64,000 bases of DNA, taken from assembly GCA_019614645.1 (NCBI GenBank), contig JABWDB010000005.1, positions 4,806,001 through 4,870,000 of the forward strand, read 5' to 3'. Of the stretch, positions 35,651-47,241 are shown one piece after another (position 1 is the stretch's first letter; the number at the start of each line of letters is the position of its first letter). The stretch is from Stratiolaelaps scimitus (Eukaryota > Arthropoda > Arachnida > Mesostigmata > Laelapidae). The notes beneath the pieces are model-generated. The model saw only the letters and a program-made list of their open reading frames with translations, was not told where the DNA came from and did no database searches. The position numbers were made by a program, and so were the translations under genes.

Positions 35651-36650
35651 TACTCGGCTGGTCGACTGTCTTGATGCTGCGCCCGCAAGGGAAGGGGTCC
35701 CGGCGCGCGACCATCGTTCCCCTTCTATTGCTCTGTCTGTCAGTCTGTCTAAAGAGCTGTCTGGCTGTCGCTTGCTTCGTCATGATCGTGATTCTAGTCG
35801 AAGTGCTCAGAGTGCCCCTCGAGATGTCGCGCTCGTCGTCGGAGTGTGCGAGCCCTCCCCAAGTCTACGCGTGTCGAAAAAGCACGAGGAAATTGAAGAT
35901 CATTGCGATGGGCCGCCATCTGGCAGCCGGCAGCTGCTTCACAAGCTCAGGCTAGTGTATACAAGCGGAGTCCGTCGAACGCTCTCCTCTGGTCGCAAAT
36001 GACCCAGCGTGAGCGTCCCTTGCATCGCCGTCGGCGAGCCGAAGGCTACTTCGGGTGGACGCTCGGTGTAGTCAGTAGCTTCGTTGTGGACGTCTTGCAC
36101 CCCCAATCTTGGGTCGCACGACCTGCTGGCCGGCCACGTGAGAAAAAGGGGTCAACTGTTCGAAGACCGAAGCGTCCTGAAGGTGTTCGGCTTTCTTGGC
36201 CCTGCGGACCAGGACACCCAGGCTCGCGTCTAAACACACACACACACACAGCCCGAGATATACACAGACACCCACAACCATATATAAACGCGGATAGGCA
36301 GACTCGATCTGTTTTTCTTCTGTCTGAGACGCCACTACTACCACTACTACTAACGATGACGACGGGAGCGCTGGCTTTTCTTCTCCACCCTATTATTGCT
36401 GTGGCTGCTCTATTGCCGAACCTCTTGTTCCTCTTGTGGATTAGGGCTAAACGTCACAGCGCTACGGAGAGTGTACACAGAAGTCTGGATGCAGTAAGAT
36501 TCTCATTTCTTCTTTGTGTTCCGTCGCAGCTCGGGGCAGCCAGCCAGCCAGGTAAGCAGGCAGGCACAAAGCAGAACCGACAAACGAAACACACGAATTA
36601 GCCAGTTAGGTACGAGCACGGCAACAGCGCTGACTGCCTACAGCTACCGG
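35651..36650. other. GC-rich island with a long open plus frame
   Basis: A 232-codon plus frame spans 35903-36601 and includes a short (AC)n-encoded His-Thr run and a hydrophobic stretch near its middle. Antisense frames are also open and no domain is recognised. I regard it as an uncertain exon or UTR. Confidence 0.3.
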
Positions 36651-39600
36651 AGAATGTCGGCAGGCACTCGCACCCTATGTGTGTATGTATGAAAACACAT
36701 ATATGTCTGATACGCATCACATCTTCCATGCAGTGCCCATTGATCAAGGTGTACAATGCTCTCCCACCCGCACAGGCACAACAACGTCGTGAGCTGCCCT
36801 ATCTCGGTAGCTCACTATCGATCTCGCGGCCTGCATCTCATTGGTTATTGTTGAGTAAAACTGTTACCTTGCGAAATACACTGCGACTCACCCTTTGACT
36901 AGGATCGAAACGAGTTGACGCTCAATGTATCAAATAGCTTGGCTTATATTACCTCGACGCTATTGGCTGCCAAACTGGCGACGCATCTGGTGGATGGGTT
37001 GTGATGGACATTCTAGATCTGACCTCCCTTTCTAGATAGTGCAACTAACGTCGAATCGCCACGTGTACAAAAAAAAAGTGTATAACATGCATTTGTTTGG
37101 GTAAGTGTCTGAGTCCTTGGAGAAGCAAGAAAAAACGCTTCGTATCGCTTTTGCGCTATAGTTTACATTGTGACGTGTGTAGCCATTTTTTTTTGGTCTC
37201 TCGTTGCCGCTTACTACCTGCAAGAACGCATACACTGCACGGCTTTCGTTACGGTTATATTTGTTAACGTTTGGTATACTTACATTGGGGAGCTATAGTG
37301 CGGCGGAGCGCAACGCTTAATGCGAGTCTGACAAAGCTGAATCTGAAAAGCCCTATACACTGTTCACGGGTTCGATATCATTTAAGTTTAGTCTTTGATC
37401 AAATGTATCTCTCTTCGTTTCATGCTGTGCCAATTACTCGAATTAATGACGATGAAGATTTCGTTCTTAAAAAAATGGCAATCCGCACCTTGCCAAAAGC
37501 TCTCTTTTCGATAACGTTTCCCGAATCTAGCGGAGGGATTTTTGTAGCGCCAACGTTGAATACGTGAATAACAACCAAAAGATGATGTATGTACATATAA
37601 AACTCCGTATACAAATAACTGATGTAAAATGTCTCACACAATAAGGATTAACAATTATATCGTAGCTCCTATGGAACCTTAGCGGAGTACATTAGAAATA
37701 CAAGACTAACAGATCAGAGATGAAACTTGAAATGAATCAAAGAACATGCAGGCGGTTCGATGTGTTTTGCTTGGTGACTCATCTCATTAGGCATTCTAAA
37801 AGCCATCCACCACAATGATAATGAAAGGTTTATTGTGAATAGAAAATAATCGCGGGAAAAAACAACAAAATAATATCAAATAACTCAAAAAGTGTCCATT
37901 TCACAATAAATAAAAGTATATTATGACCATTTGTGATGAACATTTGAAAACTCACTAGCGGGCACAGGTTTAGCCCACGGGAAGAACAGTGACGAACGAA
38001 ATTAGCGCGGATATTTTCTAGATATCACCACGTAACCGGTGAGACCTAGACACTATCCGATCTCGACAACAGATTCGCCGTGAGGGTCGTTGGCAAATTT
38101 TGCCCGTACACGGTCACAATAATTTAACTTAAACCTAACTATTTCCGAGAAAGTGGTCAGGTCAACGCAAAATAGCTAAACAAGTGTAGTTAGTAGCCCC
38201 CCTCTCTGTTACAATACCCTCGTATCAATACATATGGCATCACCGAACTTGATACGAAGCTGTCTGTAGAATACTCTACTACACGCCTTTGAAGTGTGGG
38301 GACTTTGGTTTTCTGTGAATCGGGCTGCGATCAGTTTGCTCCAACGCTGGTGTGCGTTGCTCTTAGGGATGCTTCCGAGTACAGTCGTAGCTGAAGACGA
38401 TCAGCCTATTTTTACGAGACAAGAGGCGCAAATGATTTCAATTGAGTTTCTACCTACGGGCACGAGCCAACTCGCAAATATAGGATGACAATATTCACAA
38501 GGGTTGCTGTAGATGCTGTGCGCTGCATACCGATTACGAGTATGTCGTGTCGCAATATAGTGCATCCGACGCAGAACGAACCTTTCGAAGGTGCAACTAA
38601 ATTATTCAATTTTGACAAAATCTGGCCTGCCCAAATGACTCGGAAAATATATTTCGTGTCCTTAATCCTCTTGACGTTGGATTATCACGAAAATTTCCCG
38701 GAGCATTTTGATATAAACTCTGATATGATAAATCACGTTAAAGATGGCCGTACTCAAGCGATCGTTTGGTCAAAGCAAGTATATATATATATATATATAT
38801 ATATAGTGACCTACGTGTTCACAGGCCACTTCTTGAAACTTCAGTAGTTTCGTATTACCTCGCAGTTAGGAAGCGTTCTCCTAAATTAGTCGAAGTAGTA
38901 GAAAAACCACTTGGTGAAGCTGCGATCTAGCGTCTACGCTGTACTTCTGATCATCCAACGACAACTTATGATGTCCACTTTGCCGAAAGTTTCCGAGTTT
39001 ACAACATGTTTCTAGTTTGTCACACATCAATCCCGAGAATGGACGAGTGAAATATCCACACGGGTCAACCTTTGATGCGCGTGGATAGAGCGAACTCCAA
39101 CAACGTATTTGTCTATATATTTATGTATAAATGCCCCAGCCCGTTGAACCACAAGTGCGCAGTTTGCAGCACTGTATTGAACTCTCCCTTTCTAAAGAAC
39201 AGTCCTGATGATACCGAAAATGTTGAACTTCAACGGCAGTGCACTGACCGATGGCGAGGGGTGACTGCACTGGGGATACGTTGAATCGCAGCAAAATGCA
39301 CAGGCAGGATATTAAGTCAACAATACAACCAATATGATTACATCATCACCGACAAATTGATATTATAGAAATTGTGTAACAGCTGTGCATTCGATCTTAC
39401 AGCCTGAATCACTTGGCTCGAGGGTTTCCAACATGTGTACACCTATGCCTGTATATTTGACAGAAGTACGGTTCGCCTGGATCTCCTCTGATTTGAACGC
39501 CTTATTGAAATACATTCTGGCACCGATCTAACTTATATTATGGTATTTATTGCGAAAGGTCAAGCTACAGGCTTATGATGGCTAAGCACCACGGGACCGT

Positions 39601-41600
39601 GTCGCGCTCTCGAACTGATTTCGTCTTCAATGGCCGCACAGATAATAGCCTTACATTTTTTCGGGCATTGGAAACGGGTGTACATGTTCAGGGTTCACAA
39701 ACGTAGTTTTCCGAGTCATAACAATACGACTACAATACAATACTGCACAATGGTTTCGTGAATGAACAAGAACGCGCCTCGTAGCCTCGTACGAACACTT
39801 CGTCGATCATAGGCAAGATCATGCGGTTACTGTAGTCCGATGATCGTAACAAAATGATAAAATCGATTGACGTCAATCGGGCCAATGTCACTTTCTCATC
39901 CGTGGACTCGGTAGAAAGTTGCTCGCCGGAATCGTTCAGGGGGGGGGGCGAAATCGCACATCCCACCGGCATCGGCAATGCGCAGCACTGCCAGATCGTG
40001 TCGAACCGACACAGCGTCGAGTACCACAATGTGCCCGGACAACGAATCGGTCTTTCGCTGAAAGGCGATCGTAGCGATACCCAATACACGTTCACGTGTG
40101 CACACCTCACAGCGAAACCCGCTTTGGCGGCAGGGGACACGCGCAGACATACTGACAGTGCATGTAAGTCAAGGTTACGCCTTTATCCGAACCTCGCTCA
40201 GCCAGATGGTGAATGAAGAGACGAGATGAGTGGCCCGTCGTTGCGTACGCGAGACGACGGCCTTGTGGCTGCCCAGATTGGAGGCAACGCATCGCGTTCA
40301 GCGGCGATCGACGTCGAAGCCGAAAAGGGAATCTCGGCGCCGTAGCTGCTCTGGTGTATGTGCGTGAGTCTGTGTGTGTTTGTATGTGTGTGTATGTGTA
40401 TATGTTTGATTACTCTTAATTTCTACGCGTTGCCCTTGTCATCGCTAGATTGAGCCAACTTCTGGTCGATTTCGGAGCGGCGTCGGGCGATGTCCGGAAC
40501 AACAGTGTTACTTTAAGAGAAATATCGTATTGTACTAAATGCTCTCATCAGTTTCATTATTTCGACAACAACTGACAGTTGCCTCTATCGTACGTATTTC
40601 CTGCACTGCCGTGGCTTGGTATTGTAATATATTTTTACAAAAGAAACAGTTAATTGAAATAAGTGTTCCTAATCGTGTACCCCATCGATTGTTGCATACG
40701 CAATTTCTATCCTTGTAGTTGCTGAACGTGAGTTTGTATTATCTAGCATACAGGTTCAATTCAATGTACGATAGCGGATCAGCCGTGAGTAGTATGTTAG
40801 AATATTTGATTATCGTTGCACTCTCTATCTAATATCGTTACATCAATGACGTGTTCGGGGTAAAACCCCTCGGATAACGCCTTCAGCCAAGGGATTTTCC
40901 GTGGTGAGACGTTTTGGCCACCTGGATGAAAACAAAACCTCAACATTGTGGCGGTTATGGGCACGATGCTTGCATGAGATCAGGCAGACTTTCTCCGCCA
41001 ACGGGTCCAAGTTGACCCTCCGACTACAATACATATTCCTGCCTTACCTCGACTTTCAAAAACAGCACCGAGCTGATCGAGCAGAGATAGCCTTCAAGTT
41101 CATCTAAAATGAAAACTGTTATAGACTCGTCGAGACGAATCGAGCTGCGCCAAACTAATCAGCCTAAAGGGCACAAATGCTAAACAAACTTCGAGCTTTC
41201 TTACAGAAAATGCCGGTTAGGTAGACCTCTACAACTTTCCCTCTACGATATCTATCATTACATAGGCCCAAGGAGGAATGGGCTATGGGGGACCAATGTC
41301 CTGATTATAAAAAGACCGTTCGTTTAACCACGTTCACACAAGACCTGATCGCTTTGTCTCGAAAAGCCAAGGTTCATTCGGCGCTGAATTTACGAAATCT
41401 CTTAACTATCTTCTGGACACGTTCCTGCACAGTCAGAAGCGTATATTTCGAGCACATAGCGCACAGAGCTCATTGCTCGAAGGCTCGATCTATGAACCGC
41501 TTGACGGCTAGTCAGCACAGATCAACCACGTTTGTACAAGCCTTCATTTTTGAACAATGACAATTTCGAGGATAGAATGTCCTGGCTGGTCCAGCCTGGT
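36651..41600. other. Mixed sequence, no recognised gene
   Basis: Plus frames at 37271-37567 (98 codons), 38485-38847 (120 codons, running through a TA repeat at 38780-38805) and 41285-41560 (91 codons) lack domains. A G run at about 39941-39949 lies in a region open on both strands (39730-40216). Nothing could be named. Confidence 0.3.
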
Positions 41601-42230
41601 TCTAGGTCACCGGCAAGACGGGACAGGGGTTTCGGGGGCGCAGGACTAACTGCGGAGCCGTGTATGATATCTTGCAACGAGCCGCTTACTCCCATTCGCA
41701 TTAGTCTCTCTAGCTGCTACGAAGTGTCAGCGAAACGAGTGAGCTTGCGCGAGCTGCCTCATAGGCCTCACCAGCCACCCCTTTTACTTCACCGAACGGG
41801 CCGACCGCGTTCGCTTTCTGTATTGTTCGCTAGTTCAGCTGGACCTCCGGCGGTGGCCGCAGACGCCGTCGTCGCCGCCGCCGCACACCTCCGGTTCTGA
41901 AGGTTCGCGAAGTTTGTTCGGCCAGTATAGTAGCACCACTCCCTACGATCAATGGATATTCGAGGCAGAAGGTCCGCCCGCCCCGATCTTCTGTTCATGG
42001 CGCGACCTCCTTGGCCAGCTTGTGCGAGCGACTAGCCGTTATCGTCGTGGCCGCTCCGTACTCGTAGTAGTAGTAACAGCAGCAGCAGCAGCAGCAACAA
42101 GCGATCGCAACCAGAGCATCCAGCTCAGCGAGGACAGGGGAAGGATTGATCTCAGGTGTGCTGTCGCTACCGTAATGTATACCACATCAGCAGATGCATC
42201 CTAACGTGCATTGGCGACAATTGTCAGTGG
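41601..42230. other. GC-rich island with GCC and CAG runs
   Basis: A 122-codon plus frame ends at 41900 and a 96-codon one covers 41914-42204. CAG units at about 42077-42096 are preceded by TAG units. No domain is recognised. Confidence 0.3.
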
Positions 42231-43233
42231 CCTGAATACGGCAGGGGCGCTAGCAGCGGTGTCAGCAGCACCGACAGACAATACAGACGAGGCACACAAG
42301 CACAACAAGTTAAGTTTCGGATGCTTTGAAATGCGACGCAAAACATATTCTGGTCAATGTTCATTTAATAATCTCTTGAATTGATGCTGATTAGTACTGA
42401 TAATAAGCTGTTTGTTATCGCGAGCCGTTGTCCTGTCGCTGAGTCAATTGTTAGCTTCACCAGCCAAAAAGGCAAACCAAATGTGAAGTGACCCTTGGAC
42501 AGTAATTAGACAACCAGAAAAGGTGACGTTCATCAATATGTGCACCATTTCTATGCCGTATATATATATATATATCTATATATATATATATGCGTGATAG
42601 TAGAAAAATTGATAGTAGAATTATTTGAAACTATTACTACTAATTATTTGAAACTAACTACCGGTTCTGCCATGCGTTCGAAATGTCGTCCCAACCGATG
42701 AGGAATGCGAATGGTAACGAAACAACGCTGGGCGCACCTTAGACACCATCTAGCTCGTAACTAGCACGAATCGTATAAATGTTGGAGGTGTTCTAGGGCC
42801 CGACAGACACCTCCCCCCACACGAGCTGTAACAGTGTTCGGGCAGTACAAGGGTCGAAGGTGGGCAGCAACGACTACCTTACACGTTCCCTCTATCAGGA
42901 TGTGCACAATTTGGCAGAAGTTTTTTTTCAGTAGTTCAAGTCTCTACTTGAACACGTGACACCGTGGTGATCGGCCAGCAACTGTCAAGAGATACATGAT
43001 GATTGTTTGAATAAATACAGCGTAAATAAGGTGTTCAATATTACAAATTCTGTTCACGTACTTCATTTCACAATTGTTTAGGAGACGATTGGCTTCAAAC
43101 CTCAAAACAGCATTATAATTTTTAACAACGATATGCGTTCCATAGATTCAGTTGAGTATCTGTATGTTTGAGGCAAGCGGCTTGAATACGTTGCAGGCTA
43201 CTACTTGATATGCAGGCCAACTTTTCTCATATG
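42231..43233. other. Unassigned sequence beside the Ty3 element
   Basis: It contains an interrupted (TA)n tract at 42559-42591 and a duplicated AATTATTTGAAACTA word at about 42619 and 42641. No gene was seen. Confidence 0.4.
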
Positions 43234-43238
43234 GCAAT
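43234..43238. repeat. Ty3 target-site duplication, left copy
   Basis: GCAAT, matched by GCAAT at 48587-48591. Confidence 0.9.
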
Positions 43239-43405
43239 TGTTATTCGGGCATGCATGTAGTGAGTACGCAAGGGTCGAGCGACGACTGACTGACTCTTTA
43301 TTGTTGCTCTTGTGCTGTCGTCGGCTGTTACATGACCGAGAGTGAGGTGTCAGTGAAGTGCGCCCTTCGCGCGCGTATTTGAATATGCACTTCAGTCTCT
43401 TGACA
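43239..43405 (-). repeat. 3' LTR of the Ty3 element
   Basis: 167 bases starting TGTTATTC and ending TTGACA on the plus strand, with the TG...CA ends typical of LTRs. By eye it is identical to the other LTR. Confidence 0.95.
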
Positions 43406-43418
43406 TCTCCCTTTCTTT
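43406..43418 (-). other. Polypurine tract of the Ty3 element
   Basis: On the minus strand AAAGAAAGGGAGA abuts the 3' LTR directly. This is the expected plus-strand primer site. Confidence 0.85.
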
Positions 43419-43746
43419 ACAATTGTCATTTGACTAAAAGCGATGTATCGTCGATGAGCTCAGATCGAGTGTATTGTACTTTACACAATTTTGTACTAAT
43501 TAACTATAATTTGTACGTGCGGTCTTGTACGTACTCCACTAGGTTTCCGTGGCTACTTTGTACCAAAGCCACTTTTCTTTCTCTCTAGTACTAACTATGA
43601 CTCTTGTTGATTATCTGGAATGTCAATGCTCTTCGACGTTTTACCATTATTATTATAATTATATTTACATCAATCGTGCCATTATTATTGTACTTATTTA
43701 TATTGATCTTACCATTCTATTATGATTCTTGTACATTGGGTGAGCG

Positions 43747-46700
43747 TTACATTTGTTTGTACGTCCTTGTTCTTAAATTTCTCTTCTGCTTGTCAGTGTT
43801 TTGCTCCTCTGTTGTCGCGTGTTGCTTACTACTCTTCCCGCCGCCTATTCTACGTCCATCGTTTATCTTGTCCGCTTTGTGGGCTGTGGGTTGGATTGGT
43901 CTGAATTGTTTGTGTACCGCGCGTTCTAGCGGTGTGTTGGCTTTGCGTTTGCCTGTTTGGCTGGACCGTATGATTAGTCGTTTTGGTTCGAGTGCGCGCG
44001 CTCTTGCTGCCGCTGCTCTGGTGACGTACCGTGGCTTGGCTTGCGCCGTCATTGTTGGTGCGGAGCTGGTGTTGGTCGTACTTTGATGTGCTGCTCTGGT
44101 GTTGCCCGTTAGTGCCGTGCGCTGCTTCAAATTGCTGTTAGTGTTCTGTGTTGTGTTGTTTTTTTGGCGCTCTGAGACTCCAGTTGTCGTTTGTCGCGCC
44201 GGGAAAGCATTCAACGAGCGTGTCGTTGTGTTGGCTGTCGGTGCGCTTGTTCGATGTCTCCGTGGTTCGGCCGGCCCGTCTGTATCTGCCTCGGTTGAGA
44301 TCGCTGGTGTCTCTATTGCAGGTGTGTTCTGCGAATTCCCAAGCGAAGTGTTAGTTTGAATTTTTCTAGCGCTCGCTGGGGAAGGGATTACAAATAGGTG
44401 TCTCCTATTTCTTATTATTTCGTTTCCACTACTGGTGCTTATTTTGTATGTGCGCGGCCTGATCAACCCTATACAACGGCCGATGGTCCACTCGTGTGAG
44501 AGGTCTGTTGGTTGAATTCGAACCCACTGTCCTGGCGATATGGGACGTAGTTCTCTTGCTCCCTTATTATAAGACTGTTGCGCTGCTTTTTGGCGAGATT
44601 CGATTATTTCTTCAACCTGCTTTCTATTTGATGTACGTAGCTTGTTTGTGGGGACAGGTAGCAGTGTGGCCGGGATCCGGCCAAAGAGCTTTTGAGCTGG
44701 AGAAGGCCCATCTGATTGTTCCGTTGCCCTCCATTCCAGTAATGCTATGTGTATATCCTCCCTACTCGCCTCAGTTTTCTTTACAAGACGTTTGGCTATC
44801 TTTACCGCGCTTTCCGCTTTGCCATTAGATTGATGGTAATGTGGTGCACTTGATGCGTGTCTGACCTGCCAATTTTTGCAGAATGCCTGAAAGTCTTTGG
44901 CCATGTATCTGGGATCTGAGTCTGTGTGGAATTCGCTCGGCCTACCATGCCTGGCGAAGTGTGCGCTTGTCTTCTTAATTATTTCAGCTGTTGTCGTGTT
45001 TCTTCCGAGTTCATCTAACTCGAAAAAATCACTATAACTATCAACTGTTACCAGATAGTATTTGTCTGCCCACATAAAGATGTCTTGGTGGACCACTTCC
45101 CACGGACGTTGTGGTATTGGCTTATTTGCCAATGGTTCAGATCGTTGTTTCGCTCGGTAGGTCTGGCAAGCGGTGCATCTGTCATTCAAATATTTGAGAT
45201 CCTCTTTGATTCGAGGCCAGTATATCGTGTTTCTTACACGACGGCACATGGCGTCGTACGCTAGATGAGATTTGTGTGAGCGACGTAGGAATTCGGCTCT
45301 GAGGCTGGGCGGGACTATTATAGCAGACCCTCGATAGACTACACCCTGGTCTACGACTAGCTCATCTCGAATGTTCCAAAATGGGAGAAGTTCGGGGTGT
45401 ACGTCTTTTTCCCTTCTTGGCCATCCCTTCTGGATAGCTTGAGTGAGTCTCTGCATCTCTGAGCTCTCAATTGTTTCGATTTTTACTTGATCCATTAGTG
45501 GGTCCGAGACGCGATTGTATAAGCGTTGTTGTATATCTTCAAGCTCTATTCTCCATATTGTGTTGTGCGACGTGTTTGTTTGTATGGGATATCGGCTTAG
45601 GAGATCGGCTATTAAATTTGTTTTACCTGGTATGTACGTTACTGTCAGGTCATATTTCATGAGTTCAAGGCGCATGCGCTGTAGGCGTTTGGGGCAGGAG
45701 TCCAGTGGTTTTGAGAATATACTCTCTAGTGGCTTATGATCTGTGTGTATTGTCACGTTACTCATTGCGTATATATAGTTTTCGAATTTCTTACATGTCG
45801 TGAGGATGGCTAGACATTCTTTCTCTATAACGGCGTAATTTTTTTCTGTTGAGCTCAATGAGTGGGATGTGTATGCGACTGGTCTGCCCTCCTGTATCAG
45901 TACGCCACCTACGCCGTATTCACTTGCGTCAGTTTGTATAACTACTGGTTTGTTTTTATCGAAGTATGTTAGTGTGGGAGCTTTGACGAGCTGTTTCTTA
46001 ATTGCTTCGAATGATTCCTGTTGTTGGCTTTGCCACTTGAATTGGTATTGTTTCTGTGTGAGGCGGCGCAGGGGTTCGGTAAGTTCCGCTAGATTGGGTA
46101 TGAAGGGCAACATGTAGTTAACACAGCCTAAAAGACTCATGACGCCCTTTACGTCTTTGGGTGGTGGCATTTCTATGATGGCCTTGATTTTTTCCGGGTC
46201 CACCTTCAGACCTTCCCTGCTTATGATGTGACCCATGAATTTTACTTCTGGTACTCCTAAACGAAGTTTGCTCTTGTTAAAACGTAACCCTACATTCCGC
46301 GCCCGCTCGAACAAAGCCTGCAGGTTTCTATGGTGATCCTCTATGGCTTCTTCCGTAGTTGCGCCTTCCCCCCATACAATTGTGTCGTCGGCTACAACTG
46401 CAGCATTTCTTAGGCCATCGTATGCCTGCATTTGGCGGCGTTGGTATTCTTCGGGGGCTGATGATATTCCTTGTGGTACTCTACAATACTGGTAACGCCC
46501 TATCGGGGTCCAAAACGTAGTGTAGTCTCGGCTTTCGGGACTCAATGTCATTTGGTAAAAGCCGTCTCTGGCATCAAGTACGGAGAATATTTTGGCATTG
46601 CTAAGGCGGTGAAGGGTGTCATTAAGTGTTGGCATAGGGTACCTAGGTCTTAAAATAGCTTTGTTTAATGCGTGTGGGTCTAGTACGATTCTCAACTTAC

Positions 46701-47241
46701 GGCCAGGTCTGTGCACGGCGACGAGGTTAGAAACCCATTCAGTTGGGTGGTTGACTTTCTGGATCACTTGCATCCTTTCCAGCTCCCTGACTCGCTCTAC
46801 GATGGCTTCTGTTACTGCGACTGGGGGTGTTCGTGGCGGCTGCTGTATTAGTCTCGCTCCCTCTTTGACGTAGATCTTGACTGGCTGGGGCAGCTGGCCT
46901 AGGCCTTCGAATATATCCTTGTAATCTTCGATGAGTGTCTCTAGGCGGTCCTTGTCTTGGGCTATTATTGTGTTCACGCTCTCGACTTTGCTGGATACTT
47001 TGATCAGCTCTAGGTCGAGGCAGGTGTTTGCTGATAGTAGCGTTTCCACCTCGTTATCAACTATTTGAAATGTTGTGCATCGTTTCACGGTATCTGTACT
47101 GACCTTTAACGTCGTAGATCCCATAGTCACCGTTCGTGAATTGTCGTACATTTTAAGGAGTGTGCGGTCCTCGCGGTCAATGCGTAGCCCTTTCAGTTTG
47201 CTTCGGATAGCGAGGTAGTGCTCAGGCCCATGACGTTGCAT
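43747..47241 (-). CDS. Ty3 pol: protease remainder, reverse transcriptase, RNase H, integrase
   Basis: Open for 1164 codons from the ATG at 47241, though the frame is open slightly upstream. Residues 1-80 are the C-terminal part of the aspartic protease, whose DTGA active site lies at the end of gag in another frame. Reverse transcriptase spans about 140-330, with FSVLDARDGF (Asp223), VPQG at 255 and VADD (Asp285, Asp286). RNase H spans about 430-550, with QTDAS (Asp438), IEKECLAI, HTDHKP (Asp501) and ADLLSR. Integrase spans about 645-830, with a zinc-binding His656/His659 and Cys689/Cys692, and the catalytic triad Asp720, Asp774, Glu810. A Thr/Asn/Arg-rich tail of about 330 residues follows. 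The catalytic residues are present and no stop interrupts the frame, so it may be active if the gag-pol junction is read through. Confidence 0.95.
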   Translation of the reverse strand: MQRHGPEHYLAIRSKLKGLRIDREDRTLLKMYDNSRTVTMGSTTLKVSTDTVKRCTTFQIVDNEVETLLSANTCLDLELIKVSSKVESVNTIIAQDKDRLETLIEDYKDIFEGLGQLPQPVKIYVKEGARLIQQPPRTPPVAVTEAIVERVRELERMQVIQKVNHPTEWVSNLVAVHRPGRKLRIVLDPHALNKAILRPRYPMPTLNDTLHRLSNAKIFSVLDARDGFYQMTLSPESRDYTTFWTPIGRYQYCRVPQGISSAPEEYQRRQMQAYDGLRNAAVVADDTIVWGEGATTEEAIEDHHRNLQALFERARNVGLRFNKSKLRLGVPEVKFMGHIISREGLKVDPEKIKAIIEMPPPKDVKGVMSLLGCVNYMLPFIPNLAELTEPLRRLTQKQYQFKWQSQQQESFEAIKKQLVKAPTLTYFDKNKPVVIQTDASEYGVGGVLIQEGRPVAYTSHSLSSTEKNYAVIEKECLAILTTCKKFENYIYAMSNVTIHTDHKPLESIFSKPLDSCPKRLQRMRLELMKYDLTVTYIPGKTNLIADLLSRYPIQTNTSHNTIWRIELEDIQQRLYNRVSDPLMDQVKIETIESSEMQRLTQAIQKGWPRREKDVHPELLPFWNIRDELVVDQGVVYRGSAIIVPPSLRAEFLRRSHKSHLAYDAMCRRVRNTIYWPRIKEDLKYLNDRCTACQTYRAKQRSEPLANKPIPQRPWEVVHQDIFMWADKYYLVTVDSYSDFFELDELGRNTTTAEIIKKTSAHFARHGRPSEFHTDSDPRYMAKDFQAFCKNWQVRHASSAPHYHQSNGKAESAVKIAKRLVKKTEASREDIHIALLEWRATEQSDGPSPAQKLFGRIPATLLPVPTNKLRTSNRKQVEEIIESRQKAAQQSYNKGARELRPISPGQWVRIQPTDLSHEWTIGRCIGLIRPRTYKISTSSGNEIIRNRRHLFVIPSPASARKIQTNTSLGNSQNTPAIETPAISTEADTDGPAEPRRHRTSAPTANTTTRSLNAFPARQTTTGVSERQKNNTTQNTNSNLKQRTALTGNTRAAHQSTTNTSSAPTMTAQAKPRYVTRAAAARARALEPKRLIIRSSQTGKRKANTPLERAVHKQFRPIQPTAHKADKINDGRRIGGGKSSKQHATTEEQNTDKQKRNLRTRTYKQM

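Noticed and set aside
43604..44359. Plus-strand frames of 160 and 86 codons
   Set aside because: They are antisense to the Ty3 pol 3' region and have no domain.
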